Of a DNA stretch of 15,958 bases, positions 1-7,964 are shown one piece after another. The first letter of the stretch is position 1. The number at the start of each line of letters is the position of its first letter. The notes under the pieces are model-generated. The model was not told the DNA's origin and made no database searches. It was given only the letters and a program-made list of their open reading frames with translations. Both the position numbers and the translations under genes were made by a program. The stretch comes from SUG1106 sp051883095. GTDB lineage: Bacteria > Bacillota > Clostridia > Peptostreptococcales > Anaerovoracaceae. Where the stretch lies: contig JBJETB010000016.1 of NCBI GenBank assembly GCA_051883095.1, positions 1-15,958 of the forward strand, written 5' to 3'.

Positions 1-1
1 A

Positions 2-124
2 GATGATCTCATGAATGAGTATTATGAGTTTATTAAACAGGTCGACAAATCAAAATTTGACAAGCATGGTAACATATATATAAAGAGCAAAATCCATTTA
101 AAAACAACAACCGGCCCGAACTAA
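2..124 (+). CDS. hsdS: C-terminal fragment of a probable type I restriction specificity subunit (HsdS-like), 5' end outside window
   Basis: An open frame enters from the left edge and stops at TAA 122-124, giving the last 40 residues of a protein. Its segment NEYYEFIKQVDKSKF resembles the conserved block that follows the target-recognition region in many Firmicute HsdS proteins (family pattern roughly EF-x-x-FV-x-QVDKSKF). In that family the block is normally followed by a helical stretch of the type QKSLEEL and a leucine-rich end. Here the sequence instead becomes basic and polar and ends in TTTGPN, so the C-terminus looks truncated or replaced. HsdS recognises the DNA target for the methyltransferase and HsdR, and the hsdR gene directly downstream supports the call. 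The fragment is short, so the assignment is by motif resemblance plus context. It could instead be a decayed or alternative hsdS cassette. Confidence 0.5.
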   Translation, partial: DDLMNEYYEFIKQVDKSKFDKHGNIYIKSKIHLKTTTGPN

Positions 125-142
125 TCATATATACGATGAGAT

Positions 143-161
143 AATTCGGAAAAACCGAATT
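143..161 (+). other. Small hairpin between the hsdS-like end and hsdR
   Basis: AATTCGG-AAAAA-CCGAATT is a perfect 7-bp stem with a 5-base A loop, followed by only three T residues. It could act as a weak intrinsic terminator or attenuator after the upstream gene. The stem has only three G:C pairs and the T-tract is short, so termination would be inefficient and hsdR may still be read through from upstream. Confidence 0.35.
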
Positions 162-220
162 TTCTGCGAAGAAAACATAAAAATGCTTGAAGATATTGGA
201 GGCACAAAGGAGGTTCAGTG

Positions 221-3200
221 ATGACCAACTTCGATTTTTTAAAGAAGGAACCACAATTTGATACATTTGCCGATGCGGCAATCGTTGCTGAAAAGGTCTT
301 TCACATAGACTCTGCGACCTGTGTGCTTAACTGCCGCCGCGCTATGGAGTTTGCGGTGAAGTGGATGTACTCCGTGGACGCAGGTCTGGAAAAGCCCTAT
401 CAGGATACTTTGTCGGTTCTAATGGGGACTGAGGACTTTCGCGATATCGTAAATAAGGACATATTGGAGCGGATGGTTTTCATACGCAAGGCAGGCAACC
501 AGGCGGCCCATAATCCTAAGACTATCAAACGGGAACAGGCGGAGCTGTGCCTTGAAGATCTTTTCATTTTCTTCGATTTTGTTGCCTGCTGTTATGCTGA
601 TGAGTACGAAGAACGGGTTTTTAATCATGACCTTCTGAAAGAACCGTCGGAAGAACCGGCAGAAATGCAAACACCGGCTGCAGATACAATAGCTTTGGAC
701 AAGCTGATTGCCGAAAACAAGGCTCTCAAGGAGGAACTGACCGCCCGCCGTGCAGAGCAGCAGCAGACCTACGTGCCGAAGCCACTTGATATTTCCGAGT
801 ACGAGACCAGGAAAATTTACATAGACACCATGCTGCAGACAGCGGGATGGACCGAGAATCAGGATTGGCAAAACGAAGTGGAGCTCTTCGGCATGCCTAA
901 CACTACGGGAGTGGGATATGCGGACTATGTGCTTTACGGAGATGATGGAAGAGCGCTGGCTGTAGTGGAGGCCAAGCGAACCTGCGTGGATGTTTCCAAG
1001 GGCAGACAGCAGGCCAAGCTGTACGCAGATCTTCTGGAAAAGAAGCATGGCAGGAGACCGGTGATTTTCCTGACCAACGGCTTTGAAACAAGAATTGATG
1101 ACGGGCAGTATCCGGAGCGCAAGGTAGCTGAGATATATTCAAAGAGAGATCTGGAAAAGCTTTTTAACCTCAGGTCAATGAGGACAAGCCTTAAGTATGT
1201 GCAGATAGACAGAGACATTGCGGGGCGCTATTATCAGGAAGCCGCCGTAAAAGCTGTTTGTGATGCTTTCGACAGGAGGAACCGCCGCAAGGCTCTCCTT
1301 GTAATGGCTACAGGTTCAGGCAAAACGAGAACTGTAATGGCTCTTTGCGATGTGCTGCTTAAGCACGGCTGGGTTAAGAACATACTCTTTCTCGCCGATA
1401 GAAATGCACTGGTAACACAGGCAAAGAGAGCTTTTGTCAACCTGCTGCCGAATCTTTCGGTTACCAACCTGTGCGAAAAAGATCGTGATTACAGTGCACA
1501 CTGCGTGTTTTCCACATATCAGACCATGATCAGATGTATAGATGATGTGAGAGACGATGAGGGAAGGGTATTCAGCAGCGGACATTTTGACCTGCTAATC
1601 TGCGACGAGGCCCACAGGTCGATATATAACAAATATAAGGACATTTTTAACTATTTTGATGCACCGCTGGTGGGCCTTACCGCAACTCCAAAGGATGAAG
1701 TGGAAAAGAACACATATGAAATATTCGAACTGGCAAACGGAGAGCCGACTTACGGCTACGAACTGGCGCAGGCTGTAAATGACGGTTATTTGGTGGACTA
1801 TCTTTCCGTAGAAACATCTCTGAAGTTTGTAGACAGCGGTATTGCCTATGACGAACTGTCTGAAGAAGATAAGGAAGCATACGAAAATACTTTTGCGGAC
1901 GAGGAGGGTCAGATGCCTGAGGCTATTGCAGCCTCTGCCATCAACGAGTGGGTGTTTAATAAGGACACTATAAGAAAAGTTCTGCACATTCTTATGACAG
2001 AAGGACTTCATGTCGATTACGGTCAGAAAATCGGCAAGACTATAATCTTTGCTAAGAATCACGCCCACGCCGAGAAAATATATGAAGTTTTCAACGAGGA
2101 ATATCCTCACCTGAAGGATTATGCCAAGGTCATAGATAATCAGATAAATTATGCCCAGAGCGCAATTGACGAGTTCTCTGAGGCAGATAAGCTGCCGCAG
2201 ATTGCTATTTCTGTGGATATGCTTGACACCGGAATAGATGTGCCGGAGATTCTTAACCTTGTTTTCTTTAAGAAAGTAATGAGTAAGGCTAAATTCTGGC
2301 AGATGATCGGACGAGGCACAAGGCTTTGCCCGGGGCTTCTGGACAACGGCGAGGACAAGAAAAAGTTTTATATCTTTGACTTCTGCGGAAACTTTGAATT
2401 TTTCCGCATGAACAAAGGCAAGGCATCGGCAAATGCTGCGGCTCTGCAGAGTGCGATATTCAATATAAAGGCGCAGATGGTTTCCAAGCTGCAGGATATA
2501 AACTACCAGACCGATGAACTGGTACAGTTCCGTGGAGAACTGGTGGACGACATGGTGGGCAAGGTTCAGGAACTTAACCGTGATAATTTTGCCGTCAGAC
2601 AGCATTTGAAATATGTGGACATGTACTCCCAGCCTGCCAGATATAATAATTTCACATATCAGGACACACTGTGTGTTAAGGAAGAAGTGTCACCTTTGCT
2701 GCAGCCTGAACCTGACGATGCCAGTGCAGTGCGTTTCGATGCGCTGATGTACGGAATTGAGCTTGCCTATCTGGAGGGCAAAAAACATCCGAAAGCAAGA
2801 AAGGACCTGATGAAGCGCGTGCAGGGCATAGCTGGCGTAGCCAACATTCCGGAAATCAAGGCTCAATCGGACTTTATCAACACCCTGCTTCATACGAGCT
2901 ATATCGAAGATGCGGGAATCAACGAGTTTGAAGAGATACGAAACAGGCTGAGAGGACTGATAAAGTATATAAAGAATGATGTCATTAAATATGAGACTAA
3001 TTTTACGGATGATATTCTGTCAATGACCTTCAATGAGGCCGAACTGGAAAACGATGATCTGAAAAACTACAAGGCCAAGGCCGAATATTATGTGAGACAG
3101 CATCAGGACAATATCGTTATCGGAAAGCTCCGCTCAAACATCCCGTTGGGACCTAAAGATATAGAAAACCTGGAGCAGATTTTGTGGAGCGAGATTGGCA

Positions 3201-3520
3201 GCAGACAGGATTATGAAGAAGCTTACGGTGATAAGCCACTGGGTGAATTCGTACGTGAAATCGTTGGTCTTGATATGAAGGCCGCAAAGGAAGCTTTTGC
3301 CGACTACCTGGATGAAACCAGACTTGACAGCAGACAGATATATTTTGTTAATCAGATTATTGAGTATATAGTTCACAACGGTGTGATGAAAGATCTGTCT
3401 GTACTTCAGGAGTCGCCTTTTACGGACAGAGGCAGTGTGGTGGAAATATTCAAGGATGTGACAGTCTGGAGCGGCATTTATAAGGTGATTGAAAAGATTA
3501 ACTCTAATGCCATAGCATAG
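221..3520 (+). CDS. hsdR: Type I restriction enzyme R subunit (HsdR), endonuclease and DNA-translocating helicase
   Basis: This is the cleavage and motor subunit of a type I restriction-modification complex. It translocates DNA using ATP and cuts unmodified DNA in the cytoplasm. Domains in order: an N-terminal DUF4145-like helical region (about 15-130, containing KAGNQAAHNP), a charged linker (130-190), and an HsdR nuclease domain of PD-(D/E)xK type (about 195-320; Asp near 235 and ExK near 250-252 in VVEAKRT). A superfamily 2 helicase follows: Walker A ATGSGKT near 363-369, DEAH near 462-465, LTATP near 487, motif V DTGIDVP near 669 and motif VI QMIGRGTR near 694. The rest is an EcoEI_R_C-like helical region. 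About 1,100 residues is normal for HsdR. AAAGGAGG at 206-213 lies 7 bases before ATG 221 and only 4 before GTG 218, so ATG is preferred. The hsdM gene is not in view and would lie to the left. Confidence 0.93.
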   Translation: MTNFDFLKKEPQFDTFADAAIVAEKVFHIDSATCVLNCRRAMEFAVKWMYSVDAGLEKPYQDTLSVLMGTEDFRDIVNKDILERMVFIRKAGNQAAHNPKTIKREQAELCLEDLFIFFDFVACCYADEYEERVFNHDLLKEPSEEPAEMQTPAADTIALDKLIAENKALKEELTARRAEQQQTYVPKPLDISEYETRKIYIDTMLQTAGWTENQDWQNEVELFGMPNTTGVGYADYVLYGDDGRALAVVEAKRTCVDVSKGRQQAKLYADLLEKKHGRRPVIFLTNGFETRIDDGQYPERKVAEIYSKRDLEKLFNLRSMRTSLKYVQIDRDIAGRYYQEAAVKAVCDAFDRRNRRKALLVMATGSGKTRTVMALCDVLLKHGWVKNILFLADRNALVTQAKRAFVNLLPNLSVTNLCEKDRDYSAHCVFSTYQTMIRCIDDVRDDEGRVFSSGHFDLLICDEAHRSIYNKYKDIFNYFDAPLVGLTATPKDEVEKNTYEIFELANGEPTYGYELAQAVNDGYLVDYLSVETSLKFVDSGIAYDELSEEDKEAYENTFADEEGQMPEAIAASAINEWVFNKDTIRKVLHILMTEGLHVDYGQKIGKTIIFAKNHAHAEKIYEVFNEEYPHLKDYAKVIDNQINYAQSAIDEFSEADKLPQIAISVDMLDTGIDVPEILNLVFFKKVMSKAKFWQMIGRGTRLCPGLLDNGEDKKKFYIFDFCGNFEFFRMNKGKASANAAALQSAIFNIKAQMVSKLQDINYQTDELVQFRGELVDDMVGKVQELNRDNFAVRQHLKYVDMYSQPARYNNFTYQDTLCVKEEVSPLLQPEPDDASAVRFDALMYGIELAYLEGKKHPKARKDLMKRVQGIAGVANIPEIKAQSDFINTLLHTSYIEDAGINEFEEIRNRLRGLIKYIKNDVIKYETNFTDDILSMTFNEAELENDDLKNYKAKAEYYVRQHQDNIVIGKLRSNIPLGPKDIENLEQILWSEIGSRQDYEEAYGDKPLGEFVREIVGLDMKAAKEAFADYLDETRLDSRQIYFVNQIIEYIVHNGVMKDLSVLQESPFTDRGSVVEIFKDVTVWSGIYKVIEKINSNAIA

Positions 3521-3529
3521 GAAGACGGG

Positions 3530-3571
3530 CTAACGCGCGATAAAATTGTTTTTAACGCTCGCGTGCGTTAG
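3530..3571. repeat. Imperfect inverted repeat after hsdR
   Basis: CTAACGC (3530-3536) is matched by GCGTTAG (3565-3571), and the inner GCGA (3537-3540) pairs with TCGC (3559-3562) across a 2-base bulge. The loop is about 18 bases. Directly after it, GTGCGTTAGAC (3563-3573) is repeated in tandem as GTGCGTTAAAC (3574-3584), 10 of 11 bases identical. It lies just after the hsdR stop and may be a transcription end, but no T-run follows, so its role is unknown. Confidence 0.45.
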
Positions 3572-3583
3572 ACGTGCGTTAAA

Positions 3584-3610
3584 CAGTTGTTGCAAATTTT
3601 GCAACAACTG
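3584..3610. repeat. 27-base near-perfect palindrome upstream of the YkgJ-like gene
   Basis: The arm CAGTTGTTGCAAA (3584-3596) and its exact reverse complement (3598-3610) flank a single central T. As RNA it would form a strong hairpin with a small loop. As DNA it has the symmetry of a dimeric regulator's site, with TTGCAA half-elements. It lies 48 bases before the start of the next gene. No T-tract follows on either strand, so an operator or mRNA-end stabiliser is as likely as a terminator. Confidence 0.55.
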
Positions 3611-3658
3611 CAACAGGTGAAAGACAAAGGAATGATATAAATAAAAAAGGAGGCAAAC

Positions 3659-4774
3659 ATGGTATCGCCGAAAGAAGTATATGAAGAAGCAAAAAAGAAA
3701 GAGGATGAAAACCTGTTATTTAGAAATTTCCTTAAGGCTAATGCGGATGAAAGAGAACTGAACAAGCAGTTCAGGAGATTGCATAACGAGATTTTTTCCG
3801 GCTATGATTGCGATAAATGCCGTAACTGCTGCAAGGAATACGATATAATCATACCTGAGCAGGACCTTGAAAGAGATGCCAAAAAGCTGGGAATGAAGAA
3901 AAATGTTTTTATTTCCCTTTTTCTGGAGCGTGACAAAGATGACGGCAGCTATGTAGTAAGAAAAAAACCTTGCATTTTTCTTGAACCGGACGGCAAGTGT
4001 GTTTTAGGGAACTGCAGACCAAAGGAGTGCAAAGAATATCCATACACAAATCAGCCCGGCAGGCTTCATAGCCTGTACAGCATGCTTGAAGCGGTAAAAG
4101 TGTGTCCTGTGGCTTTTGAGATATACGAAAGACTGAAGGAAGAGTACGGATTCGGCGGTGGCGGTAGTTTTAAATCAGAAGCAAGCAAAAGCATAATAAA
4201 AAATACTAAAGATTTTTTGAAGCACTATAAGCTTATTCCGACATCTGCAGCAGGCATAGAGGCTGTAAGTTTTATGATGCCTGAAATAGAGGAAATGGTT
4301 ATTAAAAAGGCGGAAGAGATTGTTAAGATGTCAGACGAAGATATGGTCTGCGAAAAAATGATTTCGGAAGCATATACCAAAGAAGATTTTTTTAAGCTGA
4401 TGCGTAAGCCGATGACAGGAATGAATCGCAGCAAGCTGAGAAAAAGATTGCTGGAAAATGAAGAAATGTTGATGCCTTTGGTTAAGGAAAAGGCACTTAA
4501 AAACGGACAGGATTTTTTTATTGAAAACGCTTTTTATTTTTTCGCACACGCAGAGGAAGACAGCTGTAATTGGATTATGAGCAAGTACAATGACATTAGA
4601 AATGAATATATGAAATCCATGCTATGCCTCGTGCTTGGCATTCGGGGTAAAGAGGATGTTATACCTTTTCTTAAGAGTCAGGTGGTGAGATTTATAATTG
4701 ATTATCCTGATGAACTCTTCGAACAGGGGCCATTATACGGCATGAATATTCTGATTGAAAGACTGGACAGTTGA
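3659..4774 (+). CDS. YkgJ-family cysteine-cluster (putative metal-binding) protein with helical C-terminal extension
   Basis: The N-terminal half matches the YkgJ/UPF0153 cysteine-cluster family (PF03692), thought to chelate Fe or Zn; its precise role is not established. Visible ligands are C51, C54, C57 and C58 in CDKCRNCC, then C105, C114, C119, C124 and C149, the usual family spacing. A Gly-rich hinge (GGGG near 166-169) leads to about 200 residues of predicted helices. The last part, around AHAEEDSCNWIMSKYNDIR and following segments such as KEDVIPFLKSQ, looks like HEAT-type repeats. Many YkgJ proteins are only the metal domain, so this extension is notable. No signal peptide or membrane segment is seen, so it should be cytoplasmic. 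AAAAAGGAGG at 3643-3652 precedes ATG 3659 by 6 bases, which fixes the start. The gene appears monocistronic; the feoAB promoter begins inside its last codons. Confidence 0.8.
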   Translation: MVSPKEVYEEAKKKEDENLLFRNFLKANADERELNKQFRRLHNEIFSGYDCDKCRNCCKEYDIIIPEQDLERDAKKLGMKKNVFISLFLERDKDDGSYVVRKKPCIFLEPDGKCVLGNCRPKECKEYPYTNQPGRLHSLYSMLEAVKVCPVAFEIYERLKEEYGFGGGGSFKSEASKSIIKNTKDFLKHYKLIPTSAAGIEAVSFMMPEIEEMVIKKAEEIVKMSDEDMVCEKMISEAYTKEDFFKLMRKPMTGMNRSKLRKRLLENEEMLMPLVKEKALKNGQDFFIENAFYFFAHAEEDSCNWIMSKYNDIRNEYMKSMLCLVLGIRGKEDVIPFLKSQVVRFIIDYPDELFEQGPLYGMNILIERLDS

Positions 4775-4799
4775 CATTTCCCTCGAGTTAGCGTATACT
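4771..4799 (+). promoter_or_regulatory. Sigma-A-type promoter of feoAB
   Basis: TTGACA (4771-4776) and TATACT (4794-4799) are separated by 17 bases, a near-consensus housekeeping promoter. The -35 box overlaps the stop codon of the upstream gene. Transcription would start near 4806, leaving a very short leader before the feoB start. Confidence 0.8.
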
Positions 4800-4803
4800 A
4801 ACT
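4786..4803. promoter_or_regulatory. Palindromic operator candidate over the feoAB -10 box (DtxR/IdeR-like)
   Basis: AGTTAG-CGTATA-CTAACT is a perfect 6-base inverted repeat with a 6-base centre lying exactly over the -10 element. TTAG/CTAA half-sites resemble the operators of DtxR-family iron repressors (for example the IdeR box, built on TTAGG...CCTAA). Binding here would block RNA polymerase, which fits an iron-uptake gene repressed when iron is plentiful. The palindrome is seen directly; the regulator is inferred. Confidence 0.5.
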
Positions 4804-4815
4804 GCCTGGGAGGAC

Positions 4816-7236
4816 ATGATTACAATGACACAAAACACACAGTTAACACTTAGAGATTTACATATAGGACAGACGGCCACAATCACCTCTGTAGGCGGAG
4901 AAGGCTCTCTCAGGCAGCATTTCCTCGATATGGGAGTGATACCGGGAGCAGAAGTAACACTGGTAAAATACGCTCCCATGGGAGACCCTATGGAGCTTCT
5001 TATACACGGATATGAACTGACACTCAGGCTGGCTGATGCGGAGAAAATAGAGATTGCAAACGCCCATCAGGCTGCGGAGAAACCGGACAAGTCAGAAACG
5101 GAGGACCAGCAGCTGAGCCGTAAGGGCGTAGCAAAGCAGGCTGCAAAAAAAGCCGAGCATCCGGGCCTGGGCGAGGGCGGCAAGTACCACACCAAGGCTG
5201 ATGAAAACCCTCTGCCAAAAGGCACGAAGCTGACCTTTGCCCTGGCAGGAAACCAGAACTGCGGCAAGACTACGCTGTTCAACCAGCTTACAGGCTCCAA
5301 CCAGCATGTGGGAAACTTTCCGGGAGTGACTGTGGACCAGAAAAGCGGTTCCATTCGCAATCATCCGGAGACACTGGTGACAGACCTGCCGGGCATCTAC
5401 TCACTTTCACCCTACACCAGCGAGGAAATCGTATCGAGACAGTTCATTCTCAATGAGAAGCCGACATGCATCATCAACATAGTGGATGCCACCAATATCG
5501 AAAGAAACCTGTATCTGACCATGCAGCTCATGGAGCTGGACACGCCGGTAGTGCTGGCGCTGAACATGATGGACGAGGTACGCGGCAACGGCGGTACTAT
5601 ACATATAAATGAAATGGAAAACATGCTGGGTATACCTGTGGTGCCGATTTCGGCGGCCAAGAACGAGGGTATCGACGAGCTGGTAGGCCATGCTCTGCAC
5701 ATCGCCCAGTATCAGGAAAAGCCGGGCAGAACCGATTTCTGCGACAAGGACGAAAACGGAGGCGCGGTTCACAGATGCCTTCACGGCATTATGCATCTCA
5801 TCGAGGATCACGCAAAGCTTGCAGGAATACCTGCACGGTTTGCCGCGGGAAAGCTGGTTGAAGGCGACCCGTTGGTACTGGAGGCTCTTAAGCTTTCGGA
5901 AAACGAAAAGGACATGCTGGAGCACATTATCTGCCAGATGGAAGAGGAAAGAGGCCTGGACAGATCTGCAGCCATCGCGGATATGAGATTCGGCTTCATA
6001 CAGAAGCTTTGCCATGAGACCGTTGTAAAGCCTCATGAAAGCAAGGAACATGAAAGAAGCAGGGCCATTGACCGGATACTCACAGGTAAATATACTGCCA
6101 TTCCGGCATTTATAGGCATCATGGCAATGGTGTTCTGGCTTACCTTTAATGTTATAGGTGCCTGGCTGCAGGGACTGCTGGAACAGGGAATAGAATCCAT
6201 CACAGACATTGTGGATGGAGCTCTGAACGCATGGAATGTGAGCCCGCTGCTGCACTCCCTTGTAATCGACGGAATATTTAACGGCATCGGAAGCGTGCTC
6301 AGCTTCCTGCCTATTATAGTAACGCTGTTTTTCTTCCTGTCACTGCTGGAGGACAGCGGATATATGGCCAGAATCGCCTTTGTAATGGACAAACTGCTTC
6401 GAAAGATAGGCCTTTCGGGCCGTTCCATAGTGCCTATGCTCATAGGCTTCGGCTGCACCGTGCCGGGGGTTATGGCAAGCAGGACTCTGCCTTCGGAAAG
6501 AGACCGTAAGCTGACCATAATGATGACGCCTTTTATGAGCTGTACGGCCAAGCTGCCGATTTACGGATTTTTCACGGCGGCCTTTTTCCCGGGAAAGGGA
6601 GCTATTGTCATGGTTGCACTGTATTTCCTGGGTATAATAATCGGTATTCTCTGCGCCCTGATTTCCAAGGGAACCATGTTTAAGGGCGAGGCGGTGCCTT
6701 TTGTAATGGAACTGCCTAATTACAGAATGCCCGGTGCAAAGAATGTGGCCATGCTTCTCTGGGATAAGGCCAGAGACTTTCTGCAGAGGGCTTTTACCGT
6801 TATTTTCATAGCGGCAATCGTTGTATGGTTCCTGCAGACTTTTGATTTCAGACTCAATATTGTTAGCGATTCCCACGACAGCATGCTGGCTGTAATTGCG
6901 GGATTCATTGCACCGGTATTTGCACCTCTTGGCTTCGGCGACTGGAGGATTTCTACATCACTTATAGCCGGATTTATGGCCAAGGAAAGCGTGGTTTCCA
7001 CTCTTACGGTATTGCTGGGCGGTACAGATGAAATCACCGCAATACTGACGCCGATGGCAGCAGCTTCACTGCTGGTATTCTGCCTGCTTTACACCCCTTG
7101 CGTTGCAGCGATCGCTTCAATTAAGCGTGAACTGGGAGGCAGATGGGCTGTGGGAATAGTGGTTTGGCAGTGTGCAGTGGCCTGGGCGGCAGCGCTTGTT
7201 GTAAGGCTTATAGGACTGGCATTAGGGGCAGTTTAA
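4816..7236 (+). CDS. feoB: Ferrous iron transporter, fused FeoA-FeoB
   Basis: This is the inner-membrane Fe2+ importer with a cytoplasmic GTPase. Residues 1-82 are a FeoA/SH3-like domain (TLRDLHIGQTATITSVGG, then HFLDMGVIPG). A charged, Lys/Glu-rich linker runs to about 137. The G domain follows, with G1 GNQNCGKTT (145-153), G2 in GNFPGVTVD, G3 DLPG (190-193) and G4 NMMD (250-253), then a GDI-type helical region. The membrane part (about 425-806) has multiple hydrophobic helices, including the gate segment GFGCTVPGVMASRTL (about 543-557) and the later LLYTPCVAAIA (about 757). At 806 residues it is longer than an unfused FeoB, as expected for the fusion. No separate feoA or feoC is present. 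GGGAGG at 4808-4813 is only 2 bases from ATG 4816 and 11 from ATG 4825, so the real start could be 4825, giving MTQNTQLTLRD. It shares a transcript with the next gene, 42 bases downstream. Confidence 0.95.
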   Translation: MITMTQNTQLTLRDLHIGQTATITSVGGEGSLRQHFLDMGVIPGAEVTLVKYAPMGDPMELLIHGYELTLRLADAEKIEIANAHQAAEKPDKSETEDQQLSRKGVAKQAAKKAEHPGLGEGGKYHTKADENPLPKGTKLTFALAGNQNCGKTTLFNQLTGSNQHVGNFPGVTVDQKSGSIRNHPETLVTDLPGIYSLSPYTSEEIVSRQFILNEKPTCIINIVDATNIERNLYLTMQLMELDTPVVLALNMMDEVRGNGGTIHINEMENMLGIPVVPISAAKNEGIDELVGHALHIAQYQEKPGRTDFCDKDENGGAVHRCLHGIMHLIEDHAKLAGIPARFAAGKLVEGDPLVLEALKLSENEKDMLEHIICQMEEERGLDRSAAIADMRFGFIQKLCHETVVKPHESKEHERSRAIDRILTGKYTAIPAFIGIMAMVFWLTFNVIGAWLQGLLEQGIESITDIVDGALNAWNVSPLLHSLVIDGIFNGIGSVLSFLPIIVTLFFFLSLLEDSGYMARIAFVMDKLLRKIGLSGRSIVPMLIGFGCTVPGVMASRTLPSERDRKLTIMMTPFMSCTAKLPIYGFFTAAFFPGKGAIVMVALYFLGIIIGILCALISKGTMFKGEAVPFVMELPNYRMPGAKNVAMLLWDKARDFLQRAFTVIFIAAIVVWFLQTFDFRLNIVSDSHDSMLAVIAGFIAPVFAPLGFGDWRISTSLIAGFMAKESVVSTLTVLLGGTDEITAILTPMAAASLLVFCLLYTPCVAAIASIKRELGGRWAVGIVVWQCAVAWAAALVVRLIGLALGAV

Positions 7237-7278
7237 ATTTGGATAAAAGGTAAGCGCAGTCTGTTTGGAGGAGAGATT

Positions 7279-7956
7279 ATGAAAACAATTAAGAGAATTT
7301 TGAGCCTTATCCTTATAGTTGCAATAGCGGCAGTTTCGCTGGTCATCTGGCAGGGGTATGAGATGTACAGCGACGCAGTGGCAAAGGTTTCTATAGAGGA
7401 AAAGGCTGCGGAAATCATGAAGCAGGACCATTACACCACCTATGAGGAACTTCCTGAGACCTATGTGAAGGCTGTAATCGCCGCAGAGGATCGCAGATTC
7501 CAATACCACAAGGGATTTGACATCATATCAACGGCAAGAGCTGCCTGGCGTAATTTAAGAAGCAAGGAAATTGTGGAGGGCGGCAGCACCATTACTCAGC
7601 AGCTGGGGAGAATCATGTATTTCTCTCAGGAAAAGAAGTACAGCCGCAAGGTGGCGGAGGTACTTGTGGCCGGACGCATTGAGGAGATTTACGATAAGGA
7701 CGAGATTTTCGAGCTTTATGTTAATACCATATATTTCGGTTCGGGGTACTATAATGTTTACGATGCCAGCAAGGGCTATTTTGGCAAGAAGCCTGCTGAT
7801 ATGAACGATTATGAATGCACCATGCTTGCAGGGATTCCTAACGCCCCTTCTGTGTATTCGCCGGACGTCAATCCGACGCTGGCTGAGCAGCGCAGGCAGC
7901 AGGTGCTTGCATGTATGGCTGAGGCAGGGTATATCCAGCCGGGAGATATAGAATAG
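7279..7956 (+). CDS. mtgA: Monofunctional peptidoglycan glycosyltransferase (GT51)
   Basis: It polymerises lipid II into glycan strands on the outer face of the membrane. A single N-terminal membrane anchor (about 7-25, ILSLILIVAIAAVSLVIW) is followed by a GT51 domain. The key motifs are AAEDRRFQYHKGFD (68-81, catalytic Glu at 70), GGSTITQQL (101-109) and the later helix RKVAEVLVAGRIEEIYDKDE with the second conserved acidic residue. At 225 residues it is the length of a stand-alone enzyme. No transpeptidase (penicillin-binding) domain follows, which separates it from class A PBPs. GGAGG at 7267-7271 lies 7 bases before the ATG. The 42-base gap to feoB, with no promoter or terminator seen, suggests cotranscription. 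The functional link to iron uptake is unclear. The symbol is used for the enzyme type; orthology to proteobacterial mtgA is not claimed. Confidence 0.88.
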   Translation: MKTIKRILSLILIVAIAAVSLVIWQGYEMYSDAVAKVSIEEKAAEIMKQDHYTTYEELPETYVKAVIAAEDRRFQYHKGFDIISTARAAWRNLRSKEIVEGGSTITQQLGRIMYFSQEKKYSRKVAEVLVAGRIEEIYDKDEIFELYVNTIYFGSGYYNVYDASKGYFGKKPADMNDYECTMLAGIPNAPSVYSPDVNPTLAEQRRQQVLACMAEAGYIQPGDIE

Positions 7957-7964
7957 AACATGAG

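Noticed and set aside
1595..2605. Long minus-strand open frame opposite hsdR
   Set aside because: It lies entirely within the well-supported helicase coding region and its translation has no recognisable domain. It is an antisense shadow of codon bias.
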